Assembly: GCA_036000105.1 (NCBI GenBank) | Contig: DASYGE010000014.1 | Span: 62,001-126,000 of the forward strand | Source of the DNA: DASUBN01 sp036000105 | GTDB taxonomy: Bacteria > Pseudomonadota > Gammaproteobacteria > Natronospirales > REEB76 | Reading direction: 5' to 3' | DNA length: 64,000 nt | Shown: piece by piece, positions 1 through 8,746 of the stretch | Layout: each line of letters opens with the position of its first letter | Numbering within the stretch: position 1 is the stretch's first letter | Made by a program: the position numbers and the translations under genes | Notes under the pieces: generated by a model | Told to the model about the DNA's origin: nothing | Databases searched by the model: none | Seen by the model: the letters and a program-made list of their open reading frames with translations, nothing else

Positions 1-630
1 CGGTGCGAACACCTGCAACACCAATACGGTGGCATCGTCACCCACTGCTGCTTCCAGTTGTGGGATACGCTCAGCGATGCTCAGGCCTGTGAGCATGTCC
101 GCCAGGGGTGCGATCAAATCGCCGATCTTCGGGTCCATGACATCGCAGTGGCGCAGCTCCGCCACCAAAGGACGGTAGCGCTCCATGAAACCCACGAAGA
201 TCCGCCCTTCGCTCTTGTGCACCGAGAAGCGTGCCCGCCTACGGTAACCCCAGATGGGTCCCGTGAGGGGCGGCAGCAGTTCCTGGGGTTCGAGACCGCC
301 TATCCGTTTCAAACTATCGAGCAGGGCCTGCTGTTTCGCAGCGAGCTGGGCCGCGGGCTCCAGGTGCTGGAGGCTGCAACCGCCACAGACGCCGAAATGT
401 TTGCAACGGGGCGTCACCCGCTGCGGTGAAGGCTTGAGCACTTCCACGAGCCGGGCTTCGTCGTAATCCCGGTGGCGGCGCTGGATGCGGAAGCTGACTT
501 CCTCGCCCGGCAACGCGTCCTCGATGAACAGGGTCTTGCCACCGAGCTTGGCGATGCCCCGCCCGTCGTGGGACAGCGCGCTGACGGTGGCGGACTGGGC
601 CCCCATGCGCAGGCCGGGTCCTGTATTCAT
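1..630 (-). CDS. rlmD: 23S rRNA (uracil-C5)-methyltransferase RlmD, N-terminal part
   Basis: Methylates U1939 of 23S rRNA using S-adenosylmethionine. The visible 210 residues hold an N-terminal TRAM-like RNA-binding domain (about residues 8-65) and the cluster motif CKHFGVCGGC, giving C76, C82 and C85 of the [4Fe-4S] site; a later Cys in LRHC fits the fourth ligand. The catalytic methyltransferase domain lies beyond the window edge, so the C-terminus is missing here. The ATG at 630 overlaps the stop of the upstream exonuclease gene by four bases (ATGA), which suggests translational coupling. The family call rests on the Cys spacing plus the TRAM context; RlmC/TrmA relatives are less likely because TrmA lacks the cluster. 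Confidence 0.9.
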   Translation of the reverse strand, partial: MNTGPGLRMGAQSATVSALSHDGRGIAKLGGKTLFIEDALPGEEVSFRIQRRHRDYDEARLVEVLKPSPQRVTPRCKHFGVCGGCSLQHLEPAAQLAAKQQALLDSLKRIGGLEPQELLPPLTGPIWGYRRRARFSVHKSEGRIFVGFMERYRPLVAELRHCDVMDPKIGDLIAPLADMLTGLSIAERIPQLEAAVGDDATVLVLQVFAP

Positions 631-1427
631 GCGCCGGTAGCGACCTGGTCGGACGCAGCGGGCCAGGCGGTCAGGAATTCGTCCAGATGCGGCTTGGCCG
701 CCTTCTTCAAGCTCTCGCGCACTACCGTGCATTCACGCCGGTATTCTTCCGCGCCCAGATGCCCGCGCAGCAATTCGAAGCGCAGATACAGGAGATAGGT
801 GTTGAGGGCGTCGGTCTCGCAGTAATCGCGGATGCCCGCCAGGTTGCCTTTCAACCACTGCTCCCAGACCTGACTGCCGTGCATGCCGAGCTTGCCTGGG
901 AAGCCGCAAAGCTGTGCCATCTCGTCCAGGGGCGCACCGCCGCGTCCCTGGAACAGGCTGATGGCATCCATCAGGTCCGTATGCCGCCAATGGTAGCGGG
1001 ATATATAGTTATTCCAACGGAACGACTGGTCGTTGTCACCCGTCTCCCAGTAGCGGGGAGCGCTCAGGCCGTGACGCAGGGCGCGGTAATTGAGCACCGG
1101 CATGTCGAAACCGGAGCCGTTCCAGGACACGAGATCAGGGCTGAACTTCTCGATCCCCTCGAAGAAGCGGCTCACCAGTTCCGCCTCCCCGGATTCGGGG
1201 GTGCCCAGGGTCCAGACCTTGAACCCATCCCGGTTGCGCAGGGCGATGGAGATGGCCGCCACCCGGTGCAGATGCAGGGGTAGGAACTCGCTGCCGCCTG
1301 TCTCCTGGCGACGGCGCTGCAACATGGCCTTACCCACGTCTTCATCGGACAGGCCGTCCAGGCCATGGAGCCGCCGCCCGGCATCCAGGTCGGGGATGGT
1401 CTCGATATCGAAAGCCAGCACGTTCAT
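627..1427 (-). CDS. Predicted 3'-5' exonuclease, PolB-type DEDD family
   Basis: A 266-residue stand-alone exonuclease domain related to the proofreading domain of family B DNA polymerases. The three DEDD motifs are visible: ExoI as FDIET near residue 6, ExoII as WNGSGFD near residues 103-109 and ExoIII as YCETD near residue 203, which supply the four metal-binding acidic residues. No polymerase domain is present. It is the first gene of a two-gene unit with rlmD, which overlaps its stop codon. The family (DNA_pol_B_exo2 type) is known from sequence; its physiological substrate is not established, so a role in DNA or RNA processing is inference. Confidence 0.85.
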   Translation of the reverse strand: MNVLAFDIETIPDLDAGRRLHGLDGLSDEDVGKAMLQRRRQETGGSEFLPLHLHRVAAISIALRNRDGFKVWTLGTPESGEAELVSRFFEGIEKFSPDLVSWNGSGFDMPVLNYRALRHGLSAPRYWETGDNDQSFRWNNYISRYHWRHTDLMDAISLFQGRGGAPLDEMAQLCGFPGKLGMHGSQVWEQWLKGNLAGIRDYCETDALNTYLLYLRFELLRGHLGAEEYRRECTVVRESLKKAAKPHLDEFLTAWPAASDQVATGA

Positions 1428-1577
1428 GACTCGACCCCTGGGGAAGCGGCGTTATAAGGACGGCAGTCTAACAAACTCCCCCTGCCGGCCCGTGCCCTTT
1501 GACCGGCTCGCGGAAAAACCGCACCATACTGGTGGGGCCCGGCACGTGTTCAACATGCCGCTCGATGGGGGATAAAA

Positions 1578-1907
1578 ATGACCAAGCAAAGCCCTGACGA
1601 GCTCGCACCGGCATTACAGGCGCTCAGGCCAGAGATACGCGCGATGCTTACCGAAGACCTGCCCGAAGATCTGCATCGCGCAGAGCAGGCCTACTTGCGC
1701 AAGGAATGGGCGACCTTGCACTCCCATGTGCACCGCATCAACGGCTCGGCTTCCTTCTGCAAACTGGGGGCTCTCAGGGCGCTCTGCTCCGAGATCGAAG
1801 CCGGTCTGAAAGAAGAGCGTCTACCCGCCCCAGAAGCCATGCAGGGCTTTTCCAGGGAAATCGGCCGGGTGCTGCAGGCCCTGACGGCCTTCGCTGGAGT
1901 GGAATAA
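1578..1907 (+). CDS. Orphan histidine phosphotransfer (Hpt) protein
   Basis: A 109-residue single-domain Hpt protein. The motif HRINGSASF at residues 52-60 matches the Hpt signature in which the first His is phosphorylated, so H52 is the probable site. The helical pattern around it (Glu/Leu-rich, no membrane segment) fits the four-helix bundle. It relays phosphoryl groups between receiver domains in multistep phosphorelays. A purine-rich stretch (GGGGGA) precedes the ATG. About 450 bases downstream on the same strand lies a hybrid sensor kinase that has receivers but no Hpt domain; this makes it the obvious candidate partner, although that pairing is inferred from position. Confidence 0.85.
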   Translation: MTKQSPDELAPALQALRPEIRAMLTEDLPEDLHRAEQAYLRKEWATLHSHVHRINGSASFCKLGALRALCSEIEAGLKEERLPAPEAMQGFSREIGRVLQALTAFAGVE

Positions 1908-1914
1908 GTGTCTG

Positions 1915-1959
1915 TTACAGAAGCCATTTACGCGTGCAGTGTCAAACTACATTCTGTAA
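1915..1959. repeat. Short inverted repeat after the Hpt gene
   Basis: TTACAGAA at 1915-1922 and its exact complement TTCTGTAA at 1952-1959 are separated by 29 bases in the 140-base gap between the Hpt gene and the small basic protein. It could be an operator or a weak transcript hairpin. No T-tract follows, so it is not a classical terminator. Confidence 0.3.
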
Positions 1960-2048
1960 ACTGACCGGGCCGTAACCCGCTGCTTTTAAGGCGTATCGGT
2001 AGCAGTCGGTACGGGGAATCTTCAGAACAACCGAAAGGAGTAACCACC

Positions 2049-2336
2049 ATGGCTGGCAAGAAGCCCATCTCACCCAAGACCTACCATAAGAAAGCCCAGA
2101 AGCGCGCCATGAAGACGGCCGCCAATGCCAAAAAACGTGCGCAAAGCTATAGCCGCGGCGACAAGCTGATACAGCAAGCTTCCAAGACGCTCAGCAAAGT
2201 CGCGGCGAGCCATCCAAACCCGAAAGCCAGGAAACAGGCCAAGCGTGCCGTCGCGCAGCTGAAACAGGCACACGCAGCATTCGGCAGCGCTTCTATGTGC
2301 ATGGATGGCCCCACCTTCAACAACGACGAAAGCTGA
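2049..2336 (+). CDS. Small basic hypothetical protein
   Basis: A 95-residue protein very rich in Lys, Ala, Arg and Gln with almost no acidic residues until the last five positions. It has a strong ribosome binding site (GAAAGGAG, 8 bases before the ATG), which supports real expression. No signal peptide, Cys cluster or membrane segment is seen. The composition and Ala/Lys repeats suggest an extended or helical nucleic-acid-binding protein, somewhat like bacterial histone-H1-like proteins, but no family was recognised. It ends 21 bases before the hybrid kinase start, so the two may be cotranscribed. Confidence 0.65.
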   Translation: MAGKKPISPKTYHKKAQKRAMKTAANAKKRAQSYSRGDKLIQQASKTLSKVAASHPNPKARKQAKRAVAQLKQAHAAFGSASMCMDGPTFNNDES

Positions 2337-2357
2337 ACTCGTCAACGGTAACGCGCC

Positions 2358-5300
2358 GTGTGGAGACTGCACCGACGGTCCTGTACCGCCATGCTCTTTG
2401 GAGTGGCGGCACTCCTGGCGCTCGCATATGCCGGGCCAAGTGCCGCGATGGCGGAATTCCGCCGTCTCTCCATGGAGGATGGCCTGTCCAACAATGAAGT
2501 ATTCACCGCCATACAGGACAAGCAGGGATACATATGGATCGCAACGGCAGATGGCCTGGACCGCTACGATGGATATGCCTTCAGGGTCTTCAGGCATGAC
2601 CCAAACGACCCCACGAGCATCTCGGGAAACCTCGTGCGGGCAATCTGCGAAGACCCTGAAGGCCGCTTATGGGTGGGTTCATATTCCGACGGCCTGAACC
2701 TCTATGATCCGAAGACAGGCGGCTTCAGGCATTACCGCCATATACCGGGTGACCCTAATAGCCTCATCAGCGATGACATCTGGACGCTGAGCACCACACC
2801 GGATGGTGAACTCCTGATCGGCACTCATGATGCCGGGGTGGATGCTTTCAACCCCAAGACCGGGCAATTCCGGCATTTCCCAGGGGGGTCCGGCCCCTTC
2901 TCTCCATCAAGCAACCATATAACCAAGATATTCATCGATAGCCAGGCACATGTTTGGGTGGCTACCGTCTCTGGCCTAGATGAGTTCGATCCTGCGGGCA
3001 AGATCCCGACACAGCATTTCAATACAGGCTTCGGGGAAAGCAACATCATCTATGACGTGGCGGAAGACCGGGAACACAGGCTATGGCTCGCGACCGAGAA
3101 AGGCGCGTATGTCTATGTACCAGGCGAGACGAAGTTGATACCCATACGAGACGTCATCAAGGTGGCCAGCCATCTGGATGATGCATTCCTCGTAGCCGTC
3201 TATGTCGATAACGACCAGAACATCTGGTTTGGGGCTACACAAACCGGCATATACCGGATCCAGCATGGGTCGGGACAATTGCAAAATTTCCAGCACCAGG
3301 CCAGCAACAGCAAAAGCCTCTCAACGAGCAGCATATGGAGTTTCTTCAAGGATCGCACCGGATACATATGGGTAGCGACAGACAACGGCATCAATTTGCT
3401 GGATACGGATATGCTTGCCGTACATTCACTCAAACCGTCAGATATAACTGGGAGCCCCGCTGGCGAGCCCGATCTTGTGACCGCCTTGCATGAAGACCAT
3501 GGCAAGCTGCTGCTCGGTGCTACCGGAGGAATCTATCAGTACGATCTGCGCTCTCAGGATGGCACGCTACAAGACGCCCGGAACATCTTCATACATATCG
3601 ATGCCAAGAAATACGGAGGCGTGACTGCTATAGCAGATTCCGGATCGCAGAGCCTGCTCGCTGGCACCGAACACGGTTATCTATTGGAAGTCAGTCGCAG
3701 CGGTAACTTGCTACATAGCTGGACACCGGCCGCGAAGCTGACCCCAAGCTCGCGTGCCATACACCGCATTTTGCCCCGCGGGAAAGATGTAGTTTATCTG
3801 GCGACGTTCTCAAATGGACTCCTGAAAGCAAACCTGAGCTCGCAGGAAACAAAATTGATAGCAGGTACCTCGGCTACCGAGTTGGCGGCCAAGGATATCG
3901 TCGAAGACTTGCTCCAGGTCTCTCCCAATAAATTATGGGTCGGCACTTTCCGCGGTCTGTTCCTGCTCGATCTGGGCACGGACCGTAGCACTTTGATACC
4001 CCTGGCACCTGGCACAAGAGAACCTGTCATCCAAGGGTTGTACGAGGACGCACAAAGATACCTATGGGTCGCCACATACGGCGGGCTATGGCGTCTCAAG
4101 CTCGATGGTGATGGCAATCCGATATCCAAACCGGAAAGCATCCCGCAATTCAGTCGTATGCAGATGGTCGCTATCGAACCTGATACCCAAGGTAATCTCT
4201 GGCTGGCAAGCATCAACTCCTTGATCCGTTATAACCCCGTCAGTGGCGAGACGCTTACCTTCGGTCGTGATCAAGGTTCCCCCATAAGCGAATACTACTC
4301 GTACGGACATGTGCGTACGAGCGACGGGAGACTTTGGTTTGCGGGCGGGCAAGGTGCCGTAGGCTTCCTGCCGCGGAATTTGAAACCCAATTCGATACCA
4401 CCTGGTGTAGTGCTCGATGGCGTCACAGCATATCGCGAGGGTAAACCTGCATATACCCACCTGATCCCGGATGCTCCGCTGACTTTGACATATCAAGACG
4501 CCATAAGCACCTTCGATGTAGCAGCTATGGATTTCGGTGCCCCTCAGGCAAATACCTACTCCTATCGGCTGCTGGGTTTCCAGTCAGAATGGACACCTCC
4601 GAGCGTCACTCACCAGATCACCTTCACGAACCTGAACCCGGGGCGCTACCGCCTGGAGGTTAAAGCCGCGAATAATTGGGGCACTTGGAGCACACAATCA
4701 GCGACATTGGATATTGTCGTGCTGCCTCCATGGTGGCGCACGTGGTGGGCGTACGCGCTTTATATGCTAATCATCATCGGCAGCAGCATCGGCTATGTCT
4801 ATAGCCTGAAGCGCAAGATCACTCGTGAGAAATCCATAAGCACCAGTCTACGTGAAGCGAATGAGATCAAGAGCAATTTTGTTGAAAAGCTCGAAAGCCA
4901 GGTCAAGAAGGCTACCCATGAACTGCGCGAGACTTTACAGGGCGTCAATCTGAAGAACGCTGAGCTGGAAATAGCCCAGAAGCGCGCCACCGAAGGCGAG
5001 CAGATAAAGTCCCAGTTCCTGGCGAATATGAGCCATGAGCTGCGCACCCCTCTCACGGGCGTGCTGGGTTATGCCAAGCTGCTCACCTCCACCCATCTTA
5101 CGTCTGAACAGAAGGACTATATCGGTACCATCCGGCAGTCCTCGGAAATACTGCTCGCAATCATAAACGACTCGTTGGACCACTCGCGCCTGGAGGCAGG
5201 CAAATTGCTGATAGACGAAGTGGATTTCGATCTGCTCGAAGTCATCGAGAGCACGCTGGAACTGCTCGCCCCAACCGCCTACCAGAAGCGCCTGGAACTG

Positions 5301-6536
5301 ATCCGGATAGTGCCGCCGGATGTCCCACTGCAGCTGCGGGGTGATCCGTTGCGCGTGCGGCAGATCCTCACGAATCTGCTAAGCAACGCCATAAAATTTA
5401 CAGAGTCAGGCTCGGTCTCCGTGCAACTGAGCAATATGACTCATGACGAGCGTGAAGCTACCATCATCTTTACGGTCAGCGATACCGGCATCGGGATACC
5501 TGCCGGAGAATTACCGAAACTGTTCCATGCCTATGCCCGTAGCCGCATCTCCACACACCATCATGTGGAAGGCACAGGCTTAGGACTCTCCATCTGCAAG
5601 AAACTCCTGGACCTCATGGGCGGTGAGATACATGTCACCAGCAAAGTCGGCACAGGTACTTCGTTCGACTTCCAGTTGAACTTCAAGCTACAGAAGAACG
5701 CGGAACCCCGTGCCCGCCTACCGAAGAAAATAAAAGTGCTGCTCTACGATATGCAGCCGCTCTCCAATGAAGCATGGCGTGCCTGCCTGACGCGTTTGGG
5801 CGCTGACGTCGAGAACGCTATCGACCTGGAATCCGCCGTAACTGCACGGGTAGATGCCGCAGTGATGGTTTTGACGGAGCGCGAGTTGTCGCGGCTGAGT
5901 GAGCTTAAACTCAAGCTCAGCCCTGCTCTGCCACCCATGCTGATATTAGCGCCGCGTATAGATCGCCAGGCATTGAAAGACCTGTCTGAGATCCTCTATC
6001 ACCGGGTCCTGAGCAAGACCGCTCGCGAGAAGACGCTGTATCTTGAACTGCAGTCCCTCTTGCAACCAGCCGTTCAGGAATCAGGGGATACGGGCACACG
6101 CCAGAAGGGAGCGACGATGACCCTTGCGACGGATGCCCCCCTCGTGCTGGTGGCAGATGACAACCGCATCAACCGTCGTCTCCTGGTGACCATGCTCAAC
6201 CATGCTGGTTTCCGGGTGGCCGAAGCTGCGAATGGCCTGGAGTTGTTGGACCTCGCAGCTCGCGGCCCCTGGGATGCCGCGCTGCTGGATATCCATATGC
6301 CGGGCATGGATGGCATCGAAGCGGCTGGGCGCCTGCGCGCATCCTTGGGCGACAAACTGCCGCCAGTGATCGCCATGAGTGCGGATGTGATGCCAGAGAC
6401 CCGCAAACAGGTGATGGAAGGCGTGATGGATGACTTCCTGGTGAAGCCATTCTCAGAGCAAGAATTGGTGGATAAACTCCGTTGGCACTTGGACAGGCAC
6501 ACGCGCAAGAAACGTGGCGAGCTTCAGTCGTCCTGA
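2358..6536 (+). CDS. Hybrid sensor histidine kinase with two-component-regulator propeller
   Basis: A 1392-residue membrane sensor. In order: signal-anchor segment (residues 10-32); a periplasmic beta-propeller of Reg_prop repeats (about 35-700, recurring patterns such as GYIWIATADGL and RLWVGSYSDGL); a Y_Y_Y domain (about 715-785); one membrane helix (796-817); a coiled coil; HisKA with MSHELRTP and phospho-acceptor H893; HATPase_c with N-box N1010 and the G boxes DTGIGIP and GTGLGLS; a degenerate receiver-like segment (about 1128-1240); and a true receiver (about 1258-1372) with ADDN and phospho-acceptor D1311 in LLDIHMPGMDG. No Hpt or output domain is present. The start is taken as GTG 2358; ATG 2391 is an alternative, and neither has a clear ribosome binding site. 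The ligand is unknown; related propeller kinases often sense polysaccharide breakdown products. Its last 13 bases overlap the convergent SagB-like gene. Confidence 0.92.
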   Translation: MWRLHRRSCTAMLFGVAALLALAYAGPSAAMAEFRRLSMEDGLSNNEVFTAIQDKQGYIWIATADGLDRYDGYAFRVFRHDPNDPTSISGNLVRAICEDPEGRLWVGSYSDGLNLYDPKTGGFRHYRHIPGDPNSLISDDIWTLSTTPDGELLIGTHDAGVDAFNPKTGQFRHFPGGSGPFSPSSNHITKIFIDSQAHVWVATVSGLDEFDPAGKIPTQHFNTGFGESNIIYDVAEDREHRLWLATEKGAYVYVPGETKLIPIRDVIKVASHLDDAFLVAVYVDNDQNIWFGATQTGIYRIQHGSGQLQNFQHQASNSKSLSTSSIWSFFKDRTGYIWVATDNGINLLDTDMLAVHSLKPSDITGSPAGEPDLVTALHEDHGKLLLGATGGIYQYDLRSQDGTLQDARNIFIHIDAKKYGGVTAIADSGSQSLLAGTEHGYLLEVSRSGNLLHSWTPAAKLTPSSRAIHRILPRGKDVVYLATFSNGLLKANLSSQETKLIAGTSATELAAKDIVEDLLQVSPNKLWVGTFRGLFLLDLGTDRSTLIPLAPGTREPVIQGLYEDAQRYLWVATYGGLWRLKLDGDGNPISKPESIPQFSRMQMVAIEPDTQGNLWLASINSLIRYNPVSGETLTFGRDQGSPISEYYSYGHVRTSDGRLWFAGGQGAVGFLPRNLKPNSIPPGVVLDGVTAYREGKPAYTHLIPDAPLTLTYQDAISTFDVAAMDFGAPQANTYSYRLLGFQSEWTPPSVTHQITFTNLNPGRYRLEVKAANNWGTWSTQSATLDIVVLPPWWRTWWAYALYMLIIIGSSIGYVYSLKRKITREKSISTSLREANEIKSNFVEKLESQVKKATHELRETLQGVNLKNAELEIAQKRATEGEQIKSQFLANMSHELRTPLTGVLGYAKLLTSTHLTSEQKDYIGTIRQSSEILLAIINDSLDHSRLEAGKLLIDEVDFDLLEVIESTLELLAPTAYQKRLELIRIVPPDVPLQLRGDPLRVRQILTNLLSNAIKFTESGSVSVQLSNMTHDEREATIIFTVSDTGIGIPAGELPKLFHAYARSRISTHHHVEGTGLGLSICKKLLDLMGGEIHVTSKVGTGTSFDFQLNFKLQKNAEPRARLPKKIKVLLYDMQPLSNEAWRACLTRLGADVENAIDLESAVTARVDAAVMVLTERELSRLSELKLKLSPALPPMLILAPRIDRQALKDLSEILYHRVLSKTAREKTLYLELQSLLQPAVQESGDTGTRQKGATMTLATDAPLVLVADDNRINRRLLVTMLNHAGFRVAEAANGLELLDLAARGPWDAALLDIHMPGMDGIEAAGRLRASLGDKLPPVIAMSADVMPETRKQVMEGVMDDFLVKPFSEQELVDKLRWHLDRHTRKKRGELQSS

Positions 6537-7606
6537 TCCTGGGGCTTACCCAGGCTCATGCTGAGCACCACCGCCGATTCCACTGCGGGTGTGCCCAGAT
6601 ACCCCTCAATCAAATCTTCGTTCAAGGCGCCAGACGGAATGGCTGAGAGCCCGTGATAGGTCGCCGCCAACGCGATGTTCTGCCCGATGAAACCCGCTTC
6701 CATCATCACGACACGATAGGTCATGGGCATGTGGTATTTCCACATCGTCCGCGGGAAATGCGCCACCAGGAAGATGATGGCGCCGGCTTTGGCAGGCCAC
6801 TTCTGCGTACCGAGCATGGCCGGGACATCCAATCTGCCGGCACGCACCAGCCCGAGATCCCGTTTCGCAGCGCCGTAATGATAGACCCCGGATTTCAGAC
6901 CGCTGACATTCTGCGCATAGACATAAAGCTCGAAGGGGTTACGCGCTCCACCTGAAGGGGTCATGGAAAGCGGCAACTTCCCGAAATCCTTGTCTTCAAT
7001 CACCTCTACTATGCCATTGCCTGAGAACAGACAATCTGCCAATGCCTCTAGAGGTATCGGGACCTGGCTGAACTGCCTGCGGCTGCGCCGGCGACGCATG
7101 AGGGCAAAAGGTTCCTCGGTGATATCGGTATATGGAAGCGGCACCACGTGTTTGAAACCGCGATTGCCCTGATATAGGGGTGGTGATCGTTTCCAGGCCT
7201 TGCGCTTGCGGATGAGCTGTCGGGCGGGAGCTCCGGTGATGAAGGAGGTTTGGCGGGTGGAGAAATGGAAAAACCCGGCTGCCTCACCCCACTGCCATTC
7301 ACGCCGATATTGCTCGTCGCGTACCGCATCCGGGCTGCCCTTGATGAGTAAAGCCCTGGCCCTGACCATATCGCTGAGCTGTGTGGCAAGGGTTTTACGG
7401 TCAATCTCTGGGAAACAATCGAATAACTCTTCCGCGCTATGCCACTCATCCAGCGCAGCCATGATCTCCAGGTATTTTGCCGGGCAGCTGAACCGCTCTC
7501 GACTAAGAAAGTTATGCAGGACGATATGGCCATGATCGAATGTGGCCGCGAGACTAGCCGCCCGCCGGAACTTCATGGACGCAGTTCCCTTGCGCTTACG
7601 CTTCAC
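6524..7606 (-). CDS. SagB/ThcOx-like nitroreductase-family oxidoreductase
   Basis: A 360-residue protein with an N-terminal helical, winged-helix-like region (about 15-120) and a C-terminal FMN-dependent nitroreductase fold (about 165-350). Visible family features are RRRRSRRQF (171-179), PSGGARNPFELYVY (217-230) and the helix YRVVMMEAGFIGQN (297-310). SagB-type enzymes oxidise azolines to azoles in peptide natural products, but no cyclodehydratase or precursor peptide is nearby, so its substrate is unknown. The GTG start at 7606 overlaps the acpS stop (GTGA); ATG 7576 with AAGGGA upstream is a reasonable alternative. It is the last gene of the lepA operon and overlaps the convergent sensor kinase tail by 13 bases. 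Confidence 0.8.
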   Translation of the reverse strand: MKRKRKGTASMKFRRAASLAATFDHGHIVLHNFLSRERFSCPAKYLEIMAALDEWHSAEELFDCFPEIDRKTLATQLSDMVRARALLIKGSPDAVRDEQYRREWQWGEAAGFFHFSTRQTSFITGAPARQLIRKRKAWKRSPPLYQGNRGFKHVVPLPYTDITEEPFALMRRRRSRRQFSQVPIPLEALADCLFSGNGIVEVIEDKDFGKLPLSMTPSGGARNPFELYVYAQNVSGLKSGVYHYGAAKRDLGLVRAGRLDVPAMLGTQKWPAKAGAIIFLVAHFPRTMWKYHMPMTYRVVMMEAGFIGQNIALAATYHGLSAIPSGALNEDLIEGYLGTPAVESAVVLSMSLGKPQDQDD

Positions 7607-7992
7607 GCGCCTTCTGCCTTCTCCGCCACCGCCATGGCGACCACCAGACCTGCTTCATCGGTGAGGCTCACATGGGCTTGGCCCACGCCGAGCTGGCGGC
7701 ACACCGCTTCGCCCCGGGCAGAGAAGATGACGCAGGGTTTGCCGCGGAAATCCGGCACCATGCCCACGTCCCTCACCCAGACGCCGTGACGAAAACCCGT
7801 ACCCATGGCCTTGACGATGGCTTCCTTGGCGGCGAAGCGCATGGCGAGGAAACGCACCGGGTTCTTGGTATGGGCGAAGCTCTGCAATTCCTGGGGCATG
7901 AGGATGCGCTTGGCGAAAGCCTCGCCATGGCGCTTCCATGCCGCCTCCATGCGCGACACTTGCACCACGTCGGTGCCCACCCCATGGATCAT
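7603..7992 (-). CDS. acpS: Holo-[acyl-carrier-protein] synthase
   Basis: Transfers 4'-phosphopantetheine from CoA to apo-ACP, activating fatty acid synthesis in the cytoplasm. The 129 residues match the normal AcpS length. The two metal-binding motifs are visible: GTDVVQVSRME with D8 near the N-terminus and FAAKEAIVKAMGTG with the conserved Glu around residue 57. The ATG overlaps the pdxJ stop by four bases, the same order (pdxJ-acpS) as in Escherichia coli. Confidence 0.95.
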   Translation of the reverse strand: MIHGVGTDVVQVSRMEAAWKRHGEAFAKRILMPQELQSFAHTKNPVRFLAMRFAAKEAIVKAMGTGFRHGVWVRDVGMVPDFRGKPCVIFSARGEAVCRQLGVGQAHVSLTDEAGLVVAMAVAEKAEGA

Positions 7993-8729
7993 GGGCGCGC
8001 CTCACGCATGAGTTGCTTCATGTCACTCACTGCCGTAGAGAGACCGGTCATGATGGCCCGGGCCATGATGGCATGGCCGATGTTGAGTTCCACCACTTCG
8101 CGGATGGCGGCCACGGGGTTCACATTGTGGTAATGCAGGCCATGGCCTGCGTGCACTTCGAGCCCCAGGCGCGCTGCTTGGGTAGCGGCTTGCGCCAGCC
8201 GATGCAATTCTTCCGCCTGCTTCTGGGGTCCCGGTGAGTCCGCATAGGTGCCGGTATGCAGCTCCACCACCGGCGCGCCCGCCTCGGCTGATGCCTCGAT
8301 CTGTCTCGGATCCGGATCTATGAAGAGTGCGGCCCGCAGCCCTGCTCCGCCCAGGCGTTTACAGGCCTCGCGGATAGCTACGATATTGCCTGCCACGTCG
8401 AGCCCACCCTCGGTAGTCAGCTCCTGGCGCTTCTCAGGCACGAGGCAACAGTCCTGGGGCAGCACACGGCAAGCGAAAGCCAGCATGTCCGCGGTCACCG
8501 CCATCTCAAGATTGAGCCGGGTCTGCACCACTTCCTTGAGCAGCAGCACGTCGCGTTCCTGGATGTGGCGCCGGTCTTCCCTGAGATGCACAGTGATGGA
8601 ATCGGCGCCCGCGCCTTCCGCGAGCCGCGCCGCCTCGACAGGATCGGGGTAACGTGTGCCGCGCGCCTGGCGCAGCGTCGCCACGTGGTCTATGTTCACG
8701 CCCAGGGCGATGCCGCTCATGGTGCCCAT
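7989..8729 (-). CDS. pdxJ: Pyridoxine 5'-phosphate synthase
   Basis: Condenses 3-amino-1-hydroxyacetone phosphate with 1-deoxyxylulose 5-phosphate to form pyridoxine 5'-phosphate, the ring-closing step of de novo vitamin B6 synthesis. The 246-residue TIM barrel shows the family signatures GVNIDHVATLRQARGT, SITVHLREDRRHIQ, FIDPDPRQIEASAEAGA and HAGHGLHYHN. GGGAG lies 7 bases before the first ATG, which favours 8729 over the second Met three codons on. It lies between recO and acpS in the conserved operon. Confidence 0.96.
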   Translation of the reverse strand: MGTMSGIALGVNIDHVATLRQARGTRYPDPVEAARLAEGAGADSITVHLREDRRHIQERDVLLLKEVVQTRLNLEMAVTADMLAFACRVLPQDCCLVPEKRQELTTEGGLDVAGNIVAIREACKRLGGAGLRAALFIDPDPRQIEASAEAGAPVVELHTGTYADSPGPQKQAEELHRLAQAATQAARLGLEVHAGHGLHYHNVNPVAAIREVVELNIGHAIMARAIMTGLSTAVSDMKQLMREARP

Positions 8730-8746
8730 GCCGAATCTCCCACTGC

